64,000 bases of DNA from an uncultured Prochlorococcus sp. (GCA_902538225.1 CACBEF010000003.1:62001-126000), one strand, 5' to 3'. Numbered from the stretch's first letter, positions 1 to 7,408 are shown. Translations and numbers: made by a program. The notes: generated by a model not told the origin, from the letters alone.

Positions 1-320
1 AATTTTGCTTTTTGATTGGTGTAGACAATTGGTCAATCGAGTTACAAAAAAGTGAATTCAATTCACTGTACCTTCTTCTTTTAAGAATCAATGAACAACT
101 ATTAGTTATTAAAGATGAACTAATGGATGAAGAATCTATTACTTTAGAATTAGAACAATTACCTTGGTATATTCACTTAGAGGGAAAAAAAAATGAATGG
201 AGTTTAAGGTTTGTTTATGAAAGTCAAGACCAAACTAGATCCTTCGAAATGTATTGGCCGATACCAATAGCACAAAATTTATTTTATGAAATAAAAAACA
301 TGTGGGAATCAATGGATTAA
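1..320 (+). CDS. DUF1818 family protein, 5' end cut by the window
   Basis: Conserved cyanobacterial protein of unknown function. The open frame runs to the left edge without a stop, so the TTG start listed at base 12 is probably an artefact and the real N-terminus lies outside. Recognisable DUF1818 blocks are the NWSIEL start, the acidic MDEESITLELEQLPW stretch and the C-terminal MYWPIP plus final MW. The family is normally about 115-125 residues, so only a short N-terminal piece should be missing. No catalytic motif is visible. Followed by a 313-bp non-coding gap. Confidence 0.75.
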   Translation, partial: FCFLIGVDNWSIELQKSEFNSLYLLLLRINEQLLVIKDELMDEESITLELEQLPWYIHLEGKKNEWSLRFVYESQDQTRSFEMYWPIPIAQNLFYEIKNMWESMD

Positions 321-633
321 AAGATAAATAAAATTGGAAATTTTAGAAAAAATTTCCCCTTCCCAAAAAAAATTTTTCACAACTTTTCCACAGTATTTTA
401 AAAAAAAATATCTGATGATCTAAAGCATGTGGAAAACTTCTGATTTTATATAAATCTTTATATTTAAGTAAGATTTAAATTTACAATATTGATTTCCATG
501 ACTTCCCTATTTATGACTGAATTCTCATTATTCTATAACCTGAGACTGTCTCATAATAATGCTTGTTGACGATTCAGTAATTTTGGAGAAAACTACACCT
601 TGTAGATTTAAATCCCATTAAAGTTTTTTCAGT
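321..633. other. Intergenic region with DnaA-box-like cluster
   Basis: No ORF is seen. It holds TTTTCCACA at 384-392, the inverted copy TGTGGAAAA at 428-436, and a weaker TTTTTCACA at 373-381, all in very AT-rich DNA. TTTTCCACA is the usual cyanobacterial DnaA box. No dnaN or dnaA is nearby, so an origin is not claimed. The last 100 bases presumably carry the promoter of the DUF2811 gene. Confidence 0.4.
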
Positions 634-885
634 ATGCAAGAGTTAAATTACGACGAAAATTCAAAAGTATTAAATCATAAAGATGAAGTAATAAGTTTCA
701 AATGTGAACTTCAAGAAAATCTTCAAAAGGCTATGAAAGAATTCGTTGAGGATCATCCTAACTGGGATCAATACAGAATACTACAAGCCGCCATAGCAGG
801 ATTTTTGATGCAAAAAGGATTTCAAAATAGGGATTTAACGAGACTTTATATTGGCAATATGTTTTCAATGGATTTTAAGGATTGA
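634..885 (+). CDS. DUF2811 family small protein
   Basis: An 83-residue soluble protein of a cyanobacterial family of unknown function. The diagnostic core is visible: FKCELQENLQKAMKEFV, then HPNWDQYRI, then an AAIAGFLMQ helix, ending in TRLYIGNMF. The size fits the family. The ATG at 634 is the only start before the conserved core. It converges on the EVE-domain gene with only 7 bases between stop codons, so the two may share terminator space. Function unknown. Confidence 0.8.
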   Translation: MQELNYDENSKVLNHKDEVISFKCELQENLQKAMKEFVEDHPNWDQYRILQAAIAGFLMQKGFQNRDLTRLYIGNMFSMDFKD

Positions 886-892
886 AAATTTT

Positions 893-1351
893 TTATATTT
901 TTTCTAGTAGTATTTTTGCAATATCATTTCTGACTGGTAGTACAGATAACCTATTTCCTTTTTTTACAACTAATAACTCATCCTCATTAAATAAAATCTT
1001 TAATTCAGGTAAACTTAAAATCTTATCTGATTTAAATTTATATTCTACTTTTACACAATCCCACCTCGGATTATCAGGTTTCGATTTTGGATCAAAATAT
1101 TTTGAATCTTGATCAAATTGAGTAGGATCAACAATGTTTAGATCTATTACCTCCATAAGTCCCACAATACCTGGAGGTTTACAATTCGAATGATAGAAAA
1201 AAATTTTATCTCCTTTATTCATTTTTCTCATAAAATTTCGAGCCTGATAATTTCTTATTCCATCCCATAAAGTTACACCGTCATTTTTTAAAGTATCTAT
1301 GCTGTAAGCATCAGGCTCACTTTTCATTAGCCAAAACTTTTCTTCAGTCAT
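893..1351 (-). CDS. EVE domain-containing protein
   Basis: A 152-residue single-domain EVE (PUA-like fold) protein, the thymocyte nuclear protein 1 type. Family marks are WLMKSEPDAYSID near the N-terminus, GVTLWDGIRNYQARNFMR, and KIFFYHSNCKPPGIVGLMEV. EVE domains are thought to bind modified bases in DNA or RNA; the target here is unknown. The first 13 codons and about 100 bases of upstream DNA recur in diverged form near 6287-6452, where they form a truncated gene start. Same family as restriction-associated EVE proteins, but no restriction genes are adjacent, so a housekeeping role is more likely. Confidence 0.85.
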   Translation of the reverse strand: MTEEKFWLMKSEPDAYSIDTLKNDGVTLWDGIRNYQARNFMRKMNKGDKIFFYHSNCKPPGIVGLMEVIDLNIVDPTQFDQDSKYFDPKSKPDNPRWDCVKVEYKFKSDKILSLPELKILFNEDELLVVKKGNRLSVLPVRNDIAKILLEKI

Positions 1352-1461
1352 ATCAAGGGATTTAGAGTAATTTATCTGCTAGAATTTTGCTAGAATCAGA
1401 ATTTCATTTATATGTTTATTATCCATTAAAGTTCCTATTTAGGAAAGTGATGGGTGGTATG
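1313..1461. repeat. Diverged duplication, copy A (EVE gene start plus upstream DNA)
   Basis: GGCTCACTTTTCATTAGCCA and CAGTCATATCAA occur here with the same spacing as in copy B at 6293-6336. Further on TTATCCAT and TTAGGAAAGTGATGG plus TGGTATGGG match 6408-6452. The copies are in the same orientation about 5 kb apart. Copy A belongs to the intact EVE gene and its upstream region. Confidence 0.75.
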
Positions 1462-1518
1462 GGGTCAATGTGACCGTGCTGAATCGTTTATATTACATAA
1501 CAATTTTCTGTTGAAAAT

Positions 1519-1668
1519 TTATGGGTATAGCCTTTCAATAGCTTCTTTCTGTTCTTGCTTTTTTATCTCTTCAGCATCTAAAACAGGGCAGGTATTTTGA
1601 TTCAGTGATGAAAAGAAAGTGCTTTTATTGAATAGTTTGAAAAGTGGTGGGAGAAGTTGGAGTTTCAA
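1519..1668 (-). CDS. Microprotein of 49 aa, translationally coupled (TTGA overlap)
   Basis: Not in the ORF track. It starts with TTG overlapping the TGA stop of the upstream membrane-protein gene (TTGA), a coupling layout also seen at 44938 in this window. The product begins with a basic hydrophobic stretch (KLQLLPPLFKLF) and ends in a charged helix CPVLDAEEIKKQEQKEAIERLYP. No known family. The reading frame, coupling and protein-like composition support it; a chance ORF cannot be excluded. Confidence 0.5.
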   Translation of the reverse strand: MKLQLLPPLFKLFNKSTFFSSLNQNTCPVLDAEEIKKQEQKEAIERLYP

Positions 1669-2060
1669 TTTTTATTGTTAACTAATCCATAAATACATAA
1701 AAGAGGATTCACTATTAAAATAATCCAAAAAGGCGGAGGAGGTCCTCCATCAACAATTGTTCCAGCATTAAAAGTATTGAATAGAGCAACTGCTAAAAAA
1801 CAAAACATCAAAGCTAATTCACCTAATAAAACTTTTCTTAAAGAGGCTTTATCTTTTATGGAACTACAAATAATCAATAACCAACCAATTCCAATATTAC
1901 TGGCTGCTACAACATCTGCAGTACCTCTAACAAGAAGCAATGTTTCAGTTGAAGCGTTGCCTGCAATAGTTTCCACAGAAAAAATTAGTAGGAAAATAAT
2001 TAAAACTCCCAATAGAAAATGAAGTGACCCAGTAGTTTTTAAAATATTTTTTAACTTCAT
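1665..2060 (-). CDS. Small polytopic membrane protein, unknown function
   Basis: A 131-residue protein with about four predicted membrane segments: residues 13-33, 50-66, 78-97 and 110-127. The last two flank a proline-rich loop GGPPPPFW. I do not recognise a family. The ATG start has no close alternative. Its stop overlaps the TTG start of the 49-aa microgene downstream, suggesting a two-gene operon. Confidence 0.65.
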   Translation of the reverse strand: MKLKNILKTTGSLHFLLGVLIIFLLIFSVETIAGNASTETLLLVRGTADVVAASNIGIGWLLIICSSIKDKASLRKVLLGELALMFCFLAVALFNTFNAGTIVDGGPPPPFWIILIVNPLLCIYGLVNNKN

Positions 2061-2112
2061 ATAAAATCAGCTAGTTCTTCTTATTTTAGATCGACTGAAA
2101 ATCAATAACAGG

Positions 2113-2250
2113 CTACATCATCTCGTAGCTATCGAATTTATTTTTTAACTTTGCGGCCTTATGTAATAGTCGAACGGCTTCTTTTCTACCAATAGCTTGT
2201 TGCGCCTGATGCATTAATTCAGCATATTTTTTTTCGATTTTCTTTCCCAT
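2113..2250 (-). CDS. Charged microprotein, 45 aa
   Basis: Missing from the ORF track because it is short. ATG start at 2250, product begins MGKKIEKKYAELMHQAQQA and continues with GRKEAVRLLHKAAKLKNK. It is a lysine- and glutamate-rich, probably all-helical soluble protein. The codon use resembles its neighbours. No family recognised. Confidence 0.55.
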   Translation of the reverse strand: MGKKIEKKYAELMHQAQQAIGRKEAVRLLHKAAKLKNKFDSYEMM

Positions 2251-2508
2251 GGTTTAAAATTAAATGAAGACCGTTTTTAAATCAGAACTAGTGAATCACA
2301 ACTAGAAGATAAGGAATCAACGGTAAAACCTCAGAGTCAACAAATTGGAACGGGTTAACTCGTGTTTTTAATTTATAATCAATTAGCTAAATACCTGTTG
2401 GTATCTACAATTACATTGTCTTCAAATCCTGATAACTGATTAACTCAAGATGAACCTTAAATTTAAGAATTTATATTAAAAGTAATTTAATTAAGCAAAT
2501 TTAGAGAA

Positions 2509-2841
2509 TTGAGTTCCTTAATTATCACAAAGGCTGCTTCAAATGAATTGCTAAGGCAATCGATATATCGTGGTACACCTGGAAAAATATTTTTATATTT
2601 GCAACAAGATAATCTTGATGTTGGATGGATGTTTTTAAGAGTAAATGTTTGGCAAGAATCAGGAATTCCTGTTGCTAGAACAGACGGCTTAACTGTTTAC
2701 GCCCCAGATTCTCAAAAAAGTTTATTAGATGATCTTACTCTTGACCATTATCAAGATTTAACAGGAGGAGGATTTTTAATAAGTGCTCCAAAAGGAGCTA
2801 CAAAAAGTTCATGTGGATCAGGTTTTAAATTTATAAAATAG
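2509..2841 (+). CDS. HesB/IscA-like protein lacking most iron-sulfur ligands
   Basis: A 110-residue protein with the layout of A-type Fe-S carrier proteins: ITKAASNELLRQ at the start, DGLTVYAPDSQKSL in the middle, and a C-terminal GGGFLISAPKGATKSSCGSGF. IscA proteins normally have one internal Cys and a C-terminal CGCG pair; here the internal Cys is absent and only one C-terminal Cys remains. It is therefore a divergent, possibly non-canonical member. Start is TTG at 2509; there is no ATG before the conserved core. Confidence 0.6.
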   Translation: MSSLIITKAASNELLRQSIYRGTPGKIFLYLQQDNLDVGWMFLRVNVWQESGIPVARTDGLTVYAPDSQKSLLDDLTLDHYQDLTGGGFLISAPKGATKSSCGSGFKFIK

Positions 2842-2882
2842 CAGTTGCGATTTTAATAGGGTGCAAGTAAAAAGTTTTAAAT

Positions 2883-3068
2883 TTATTCCCAAGTTTTCGT
2901 ATCAGAGAAATCGCTCGCTATTGCATGAAGCATCCCTCCTACAAATGATCTTGGACAATCAAGTTTGTTAACTAAAACTTCTGATTGTTTTTTGATATCT
3001 TCCCATGTAGGTCTTATATCCTCATTTATTTGTTTAAGGCTAGGTTTAAATCCTTCAGAATCATTCAT
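2883..3068 (-). CDS. Conserved small protein, 61 aa, unknown function
   Basis: Soluble acidic protein beginning MNDSEGFKPSLKQINEDIR, with a central helix (WEDIKKQSEVLVNKL) and a CPRSFVGGMLHAIASDF segment. No family recognised. It lies convergent to the HesB-like gene and in the same direction as the 51-aa gene upstream. Confidence 0.6.
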   Translation of the reverse strand: MNDSEGFKPSLKQINEDIRPTWEDIKKQSEVLVNKLDCPRSFVGGMLHAIASDFSDTKTWE

Positions 3069-3146
3069 ATAAAAAGGTATTAACTCATTGAAATTAAATT
3101 GATAGTAAAGAAAATCTCATTTATTTAAATAGATATTAAATAAGAA

Positions 3147-3302
3147 TTACAAAATAAATTCTTTTGAAATTATTCTAAGCTGATTTAAATTCAGATTATT
3201 TAAATAATTATTTGCAATCAATTTTTCCTCATTAATTTCGAGATCTTTAATCTCAGAAATAATGCTATTAGATATTAAATCAATTAAATGTTCTTTATCC
3301 AT
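3147..3302 (-). CDS. Microprotein of 51 aa, MDKxHLIDLISNS family, copy 1
   Basis: Not in the ORF track. The product begins MDKEHLIDLISNSII and ends NLNQLRIISKEFIL. A second 51-residue protein at 36996-37151 shares MDK(E/D)HLIDLISNS and NL(N/D)QLR..SKEFIL, which strongly supports both as real genes. Predicted soluble, helical. Function unknown. The 14-bp palindrome at 3361 lies 58 bases upstream of the start. Confidence 0.75.
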   Translation of the reverse strand: MDKEHLIDLISNSIISEIKDLEINEEKLIANNYLNNLNLNQLRIISKEFIL

Positions 3303-3360
3303 TACATATATATAAACCTAAAACGAACATTAATTATTTAAAGTCTTCAACTCAACATAT

Positions 3361-3374
3361 AAGTAAAAATACTT
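3361..3374. promoter_or_regulatory. Palindrome AAGTAWAAATACTT, occurrence 1
   Basis: AAGTAAAAATACTT, an imperfect palindrome found four times in intergenic DNA of this window (also 22626, 30398, 51976). It lies between the divergent 51-aa microgene and the CobW-like gene. A regulator site is inferred. Confidence 0.35.
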
Positions 3375-3541
3375 AGATAAATAGAAAACTCAAGGGTTAG
3401 CTAAATTACTTTAATAGTTTGAAATTTCAAGGCAGTTTTAATAACATCAATATCATATATTTTGGTAGAAATATAATACTCAGTGAATTTTAATTCCAAA
3501 AACCTATTCATTTTTGTCAATCAATATCTAAAAATTAAAAC

Positions 3542-3560
3542 AAAAATGATTTTCATTTTC
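3542..3560. promoter_or_regulatory. Fur/Zur-like box upstream of the CobW-like operon
   Basis: The 19-mer matches the classical Fur consensus GATAATGATAATCATTATC at 14 of 19 positions by eye, including the TGAT...TCATT core. It is about 40 bases before the CobW-like start, where a metal-responsive repressor would act. AT-rich DNA makes chance matches easier. Confidence 0.4.
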
Positions 3561-3598
3561 ATTATGGTGTAAATTTTATACATAAGTTAGTATTTTTT

Positions 3599-4381
3599 AT
3601 GAGTCAAGTTTGTTTAATATCAGGTTCACCTGGATGCGGCAAGACAAATTGGATACTAAATACTTTTAAGAATTATTCTGGTAATTGTGGTTACTTACGT
3701 CTTGGAGGGTATTCAGAAATTAATTTAGAGCAAGCTTTAAATTCAAAAATTGATTTTGCTTTTTTGAAAGATCAAATTCCTAACTTATTAGACTTATCTA
3801 CTGCAAACTCAATATCAGAGAAAGATAAAGAAAATATTTTAATTATTATTGAATTTCCGCAATTTTTTATACCTAAATCTCAAGGTATTAATGGAGTTGA
3901 TCTGAGAATTATTAATGAACTTGAAAAATATAATCTCCAGCCAAATAGATATCTTCATTTTGGTAGAGATCCAGAATTATCAATTAAAGATACTCTAGAT
4001 TTTAAAGCAATTGAATCAATAAGCCTTGATCTTAAAAAGCATATTTGGGATCCTGCAAGCTTGAATACTTTTTGGTTTGAATTAGTTAATGGTGCTTATG
4101 GGGATGTATATAGAGCAAAAGCATTAATGAACTTGCCGGATGGGCGTTACATCTTGTTTAACTGGATAGTCAGTCAGCAAGGATCTCAATATCAAACATT
4201 AAACCAAGTTGCCCCTCTTAATGGAAGACCAGAAAGATGTTCTGAAATTGTTATACAAGGGAAAAATTTAAACTTCGAGTCAATAAAATCAACAATTCAT
4301 AATTGTCTTCTTAATGATACTGTACTAGATCATCATCAAACTTCACTTAGAAATTCACAACTACAAACTGCTCGCCGTTAA
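3599..4381 (+). CDS. CobW/COG0523-like P-loop GTPase (divergent)
   Basis: A 260-residue protein with a clear Walker A at residues 8-15 (GSPGCGKT), a possible Walker B around IIIEFPQF (residues 82-90), and a C-terminal region containing LPDGRYILFNW and PLNGRPERCSEIVIQG, like the C-terminal domain of CobW-type metallochaperones. The usual CxCC metal motif after strand 2 is not seen, so metal delivery is inferred from family and context. It is followed at 7 bases by a metallophosphoesterase and preceded by a Fur/Zur-like site, consistent with a metal-homeostasis operon. Start ATG at 3599. Confidence 0.65.
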   Translation: MSQVCLISGSPGCGKTNWILNTFKNYSGNCGYLRLGGYSEINLEQALNSKIDFAFLKDQIPNLLDLSTANSISEKDKENILIIIEFPQFFIPKSQGINGVDLRIINELEKYNLQPNRYLHFGRDPELSIKDTLDFKAIESISLDLKKHIWDPASLNTFWFELVNGAYGDVYRAKALMNLPDGRYILFNWIVSQQGSQYQTLNQVAPLNGRPERCSEIVIQGKNLNFESIKSTIHNCLLNDTVLDHHQTSLRNSQLQTARR

Positions 4382-4388
4382 CTTAAAA

Positions 4389-5204
4389 ATGAATCAAGCT
4401 ATCATCTCATGTCTACATGCAAATCTACCTGCAGTAGAGGCTGTCTTAAAAGATATTGAACTTCAAGGAATTACAAATATTACCTGTCTTGGAGATCTAG
4501 TGGGTTATGGTCCTCAACCTAATGAGGTTATTGAGTTAATAAGAGATAAAAAAATTCCTACTTGTCAGGGATGTTGGGACGAAGACGTTGTTGATGGATT
4601 AGATGCTTGCGATTGTAGTTATCCTTCTCAGCTTGCTGAAAGGAGAGGTCATTTTGCTCATCAATGGACTACGGATAAATTAACTAAAGAAAATAAGGAT
4701 TATCTAGCTAATCTACCCTACTCAATACGTAAAGATAAGTGTCTTTTTGTTCATGGTAGTCCTAATAGTCAACATGAATATCTTCTACCCGATATGGATG
4801 CATTCGCAGCTCTTGAGAGAGTTGAAAATGCCAGAGCAGAGATTCTATTTTGTGGTCATACTCACCAACCTTATATTCGCGAATTAGCAGATGGTTCAAT
4901 TGCTGTAAAGATCAAAAACGCTGTTCCCAAAGATACTCAAGAAAAAGAAATTCAATTGCCGATGCGAAGAATAGTAAATGCAGGTTCAGTTGGAGAGCCA
5001 AGACATGGAGGAACTAAAGCTACTTATGTTGTTCATAACGAAGTCACTAATGAAGTAAAAATTAGAGAAGTGGAATATGATATTGAACTTACTTGTAAAG
5101 CAATTATAGATTCCGGTCTTCCTCCGATTTTTGCATGGCGTTTAAAAAATGGATTCGAATTTGCAGAACAAGCTGAAGATGCATCTCATGTTTGTGAAAG
5201 ATGA
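4389..5204 (+). CDS. Calcineurin-like metallophosphoesterase
   Basis: A 271-residue phosphoesterase. Signatures in order: SCLHANLPAVEAVL (residues 7-20, with the first Asp of the usual DxH replaced by Cys), GDLVGYGPQP (GD motif, 36-45), HGSPNSQ (near 122), GHTHQPY (GHxH, near 157), and NAGSVGEPRHG (near 196). Most di-metal ligands are present, so it is probably active on a phosphate ester, substrate unknown. Its last bases overlap the next ATG (ATGA), so the two are translationally coupled. Confidence 0.8.
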   Translation: MNQAIISCLHANLPAVEAVLKDIELQGITNITCLGDLVGYGPQPNEVIELIRDKKIPTCQGCWDEDVVDGLDACDCSYPSQLAERRGHFAHQWTTDKLTKENKDYLANLPYSIRKDKCLFVHGSPNSQHEYLLPDMDAFAALERVENARAEILFCGHTHQPYIRELADGSIAVKIKNAVPKDTQEKEIQLPMRRIVNAGSVGEPRHGGTKATYVVHNEVTNEVKIREVEYDIELTCKAIIDSGLPPIFAWRLKNGFEFAEQAEDASHVCER

Positions 5205-5920
5205 TAGAACGCTGGGCACTCGTGAGCGGTCTTAAAGGGGATCTAGATACTTATGAACTTATTCAAAAAGACTTAAAAAAAACTCCAGGTAATATATCTC
5301 TTTTTGTTTTGGGGGATATGATAGGTCCTGAAAAAAACTGTAATAAGCTTCTCCATAGATTAATTAATCCAAAAAGTAATGATTTACAACCATGGTGTAT
5401 ATATGGTTGGTGGGAAGAACAAATCCTCTTGGAAAGTGGTTACCGTGGTGATCAAAGAGCTGAAGCTTTGAGAATAAATAAGGGTGAAGAATTAGTTAAG
5501 TCTCTTACGAATGCTGTAGACAAATCATTTCTTGATTGGATAGCAGCACTTCAATTTGGATTTGTTGAACTTGATTGTGGTTTAATTCACGGAAGCTCAA
5601 AAGATGTTGGCGAAAATTTAACATTAGAAACTGCGCCATTGACACTCCTTGATAGACTTACTCGTCTTCAGGTAAACAGATTATTTACTGCAAGAAGCAA
5701 ACAACAGTTTCATTTGGAATTGAAAGAGGGAATTGTTAATTCTGAAGTAGAAGATTTAAATGGAAATCGTAAGAAAGAGCAGAAAGTTCCGCAAAAAGCT
5801 GTTATTGGTATTGGGGCAGGAAAAAATTATACTCTTTATGATGTAGGGACTGATAATACTCAATTCGTACAAGCAGGATATAAATCAGAAAAAAGAATTA
5901 AGGGATTTGGAAGGCTTTAG
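5201..5920 (+). CDS. Degenerate metallophosphoesterase-like protein
   Basis: A 239-residue protein that follows the fold landmarks of its upstream neighbour but with altered motifs: SGLKGDLDTYELI where the first metal motif should be, LGDMIGP for the GD motif, IHGSSKD for the HGS motif, and IGIGAGKNYTLYDVG near the C-terminus in place of GHTH/NxGS. The HxH ligands are missing, so I infer a non-catalytic or reprogrammed partner of the upstream enzyme. The ATGA overlap indicates coupled translation, compatible with a heteromeric complex. Confidence 0.6.
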   Translation: MIERWALVSGLKGDLDTYELIQKDLKKTPGNISLFVLGDMIGPEKNCNKLLHRLINPKSNDLQPWCIYGWWEEQILLESGYRGDQRAEALRINKGEELVKSLTNAVDKSFLDWIAALQFGFVELDCGLIHGSSKDVGENLTLETAPLTLLDRLTRLQVNRLFTARSKQQFHLELKEGIVNSEVEDLNGNRKKEQKVPQKAVIGIGAGKNYTLYDVGTDNTQFVQAGYKSEKRIKGFGRL

Positions 5921-6075
5921 TTTTAGCTAGTGAATCAAGTTACCTAAACTTGTTATAAAAATGTTTTATCGGTATAAGTGGTCTAAGGACTTGTCCTTTT
6001 TGTAAGGACTTGAGCCTAGCGGTTTCAAGGTTAACCCCGCACTCCTGCACACGAGTACAAAAACCTTTTTAATTA

Positions 6076-6147
6076 ATGAAGATTACTTCCAAGACACTTA
6101 GCTTGCTACTTAATGTAGTTTTTGTTCTTTGTGTCTTTGTTATTTAA
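6076..6147 (+). CDS. Possible hydrophobic microprotein, 23 aa
   Basis: ATG ORF giving MKITSKTLSLLLNVVFVLC and a short hydrophobic tail, a single membrane-segment-like peptide. It sits just upstream of a rho-independent terminator. Too short to be certain. Confidence 0.3.
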   Translation: MKITSKTLSLLLNVVFVLCVFVI

Positions 6148-6196
6148 AGGCTATTCATCAAAAGAGATTAATAGTTTCCGGGTTTTATTACTTCGA

Positions 6197-6221
6197 ACCG
6201 AACGCAATATCGGTTTTTTTT
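6197..6221 (+). terminator. Rho-independent terminator
   Basis: ACCGAACGCAATATCGGT hairpin (stem ACCGA/TCGGT) followed by a run of T. It would end a plus-strand transcript covering the 23-aa ORF or a small RNA. Confidence 0.7.
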
Positions 6222-6286
6222 TAGTCTGTAAAAGTGTGAATAAAGTGTGAATAGAAAATTTAGAATGCTTGAAATTCTAGTAATAG

Positions 6287-6331
6287 CTAGACTGGCTCAC
6301 TTTTCATTAGCCAGTAGTTAGGTTCAGTCAT
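6287..6331 (-). pseudogene. Fossil start of a second EVE-domain gene
   Basis: The reading frame MTEPNYWLMKSEPV then stop matches the first residues of the intact EVE protein (MTEEKFWLMKSEP) and nothing downstream does. Upstream non-coding DNA to about 6452 also matches the region upstream of the intact gene. It is a truncated copy from duplication or the residue of an excised locus. Confidence 0.7.
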
Positions 6332-6452
6332 ATCAAATAGTTATAAGAAAATTACAATGTGCGAACGGTGTGTGAACAGAATACTAAAAAACGTTCAATT
6401 CTAGGTTAATTATCCATCAAATTATATATTTAGGAAAGTGATGGTTGGTATG
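6293..6452. repeat. Diverged duplication, copy B
   Basis: Partner of copy A at 1313-1461: shared blocks GGCTCACTTTTCATTAGCCA, CAGTCATATCAA, TTATCCAT and TTAGGAAAGTGATGG in the same order and orientation, with diverged DNA and a 9-10 base length difference between. Confidence 0.75.
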
Positions 6453-6569
6453 GGTGCAAGCGATCTGAGGAAATCATAAAGATGACTTTATAAATTTCTG
6501 TCAAATTATCAGCTACTCACACTTGAGCTTTTTATGTAACATAATAAGTTTACATAAAGTAACAATTAA

Positions 6570-6764
6570 ATGAAAAGACTTTTTCCTTATATCGCCTTTG
6601 CATGTATAACTGGTTTTACGGCTACAATCGGTTTACCAGTTAAAGCTGGCGGTTGCAGTAGCCAAATGAGCAAAAAAGCTGAAATTAAATGCGCTGAAGA
6701 TGATACTGAATGTCAAATTGAAAAAGCTGAAAAGTTTGATTTTAAAGATTCTCTAAAGTCATAA
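6570..6764 (+). CDS. Small secreted/periplasmic Cys-containing protein
   Basis: A 64-residue protein with a Sec-type signal peptide (MKRLFPYIAFACITGFTATIG, cleavage likely after VKA near residue 26). The mature part is about 38 residues, strongly charged, with three cysteines (GGCSSQ, IKCAEDD, TECQIE). I do not recognise a family. The ATG start is supported by the signal peptide. Confidence 0.65.
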   Translation: MKRLFPYIAFACITGFTATIGLPVKAGGCSSQMSKKAEIKCAEDDTECQIEKAEKFDFKDSLKS

Positions 6765-6992
6765 AATTATTACTCAAATCGGTTTATTTATGAACTCTGC
6801 ACAAGAGATTTGATTGAGTTTACATTCTTTGCTGCTGTTGGTTTTACTGTAGGATTATTGGGATTAATTTAGTTATAGAAAATTGACCCATTTTTTTTCT
6901 CCTAACCTTATCAAGTCTTTCTTTCTTTTATGTGAAGGCGGCTTGCTTATGGAGAGATTTAAATAATCAAAAGTAAAAAATTTTTTTTTAAA
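6765..6992. other. Short gap with possible 20-aa hydrophobic ORF
   Basis: A TTG-initiated frame at 6812-6874 would give a 20-residue membrane peptide beginning LIEFTFFAAVGFTVG. It has no convincing ribosome site. Otherwise AT-rich DNA with no clear signal. Confidence 0.2.
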
Positions 6993-7136
6993 TTACCTTT
7001 TATAGATAAATTTTTGTATGTCTTCGAATAGATTAGATTTTGATTTAAAAAATCCATTACTTTTTAAATAAGATTTTCCTTTTTCTATATTTTCAATTCT
7101 TTTTTCATAAGAATTTTCATCTAAATTTTTTTGCAT
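6993..7136 (-). CDS. Charged microprotein, 47 aa
   Basis: Not in the ORF track. ATG at 7136; product MQKNLDENSYEKRIENIEKG followed by KSYLKSNGFFKSKSNLFEDI and a basic end. Lysine/asparagine-rich and soluble. No ribosome site is obvious, which is common in this genome type. Function unknown. Confidence 0.5.
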   Translation of the reverse strand: MQKNLDENSYEKRIENIEKGKSYLKSNGFFKSKSNLFEDIQKFIYKR

Positions 7137-7270
7137 AAAAAAATAGTCGGACTCTTATTCTGAATAGTACTAACAAAAAAGCGGTTACCTTAAATACAAA
7201 ATTAAAATCTTTTTTGTTTTGCTTCTCATTTAAACTCAAGAACCGATAAAAAAGTTTCTTTCTTAAATTT

Positions 7271-7408
7271 CTAAGAATCTTTTGATATCTTGTTCTTCAT
7301 GTCCTCAATATTATTAATTAATTTGTCTACCCATTCTTTATTTTCTTCTGGTTTTAGATATGTAATTTTTGGTTGATTAATTTCAAGAGTCTCAAAATCT
7401 CCACTCAT
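7271..7408 (-). CDS. Microprotein of 45 aa, EW(V/L)DxLINxIExMKNKIS family, copy 1
   Basis: Not in the ORF track. A good ribosome site (TAAGGAGAATTT) precedes the ATG. The C-terminal part EWVDKLINNIEDMKNKIS is nearly the same as EWLDELINKIENMKNKIS in the 38-aa protein at 11072, so the pair are diverged paralogues. Predicted amphipathic helix; function unknown. Confidence 0.7.
   Translation of the reverse strand: MSGDFETLEINQPKITYLKPEENKEWVDKLINNIEDMKNKISKDS

Larger units (their letters stand above)
5921..6569. other. Long intergenic region with structured DNA and gene fossil
   Basis: 649 bases with no sizeable gene. It contains a direct repeat TAAGGACTTG (about 5991 and 6003), a GC-richer stretch at 6010-6060, a 23-codon ORF at 6076, a terminator at 6197-6221 and the fossil EVE start at 6287-6331. 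A small RNA ending at the terminator is plausible. Confidence 0.4.

Noticed and set aside
882-1112. 76-aa plus-strand ORF
   Set aside because: Antisense shadow of the EVE-domain gene, whose family motifs are clear.
1777-2022. 81-aa plus-strand ORF
   Set aside because: Lies opposite the polytopic membrane-protein gene; basic, repetitive composition typical of antisense frames.
6010-6060. tRNA- or tmRNA-like GC-rich stretch
   Set aside because: No cloverleaf, no T-arm, and no tmRNA ends could be formed.
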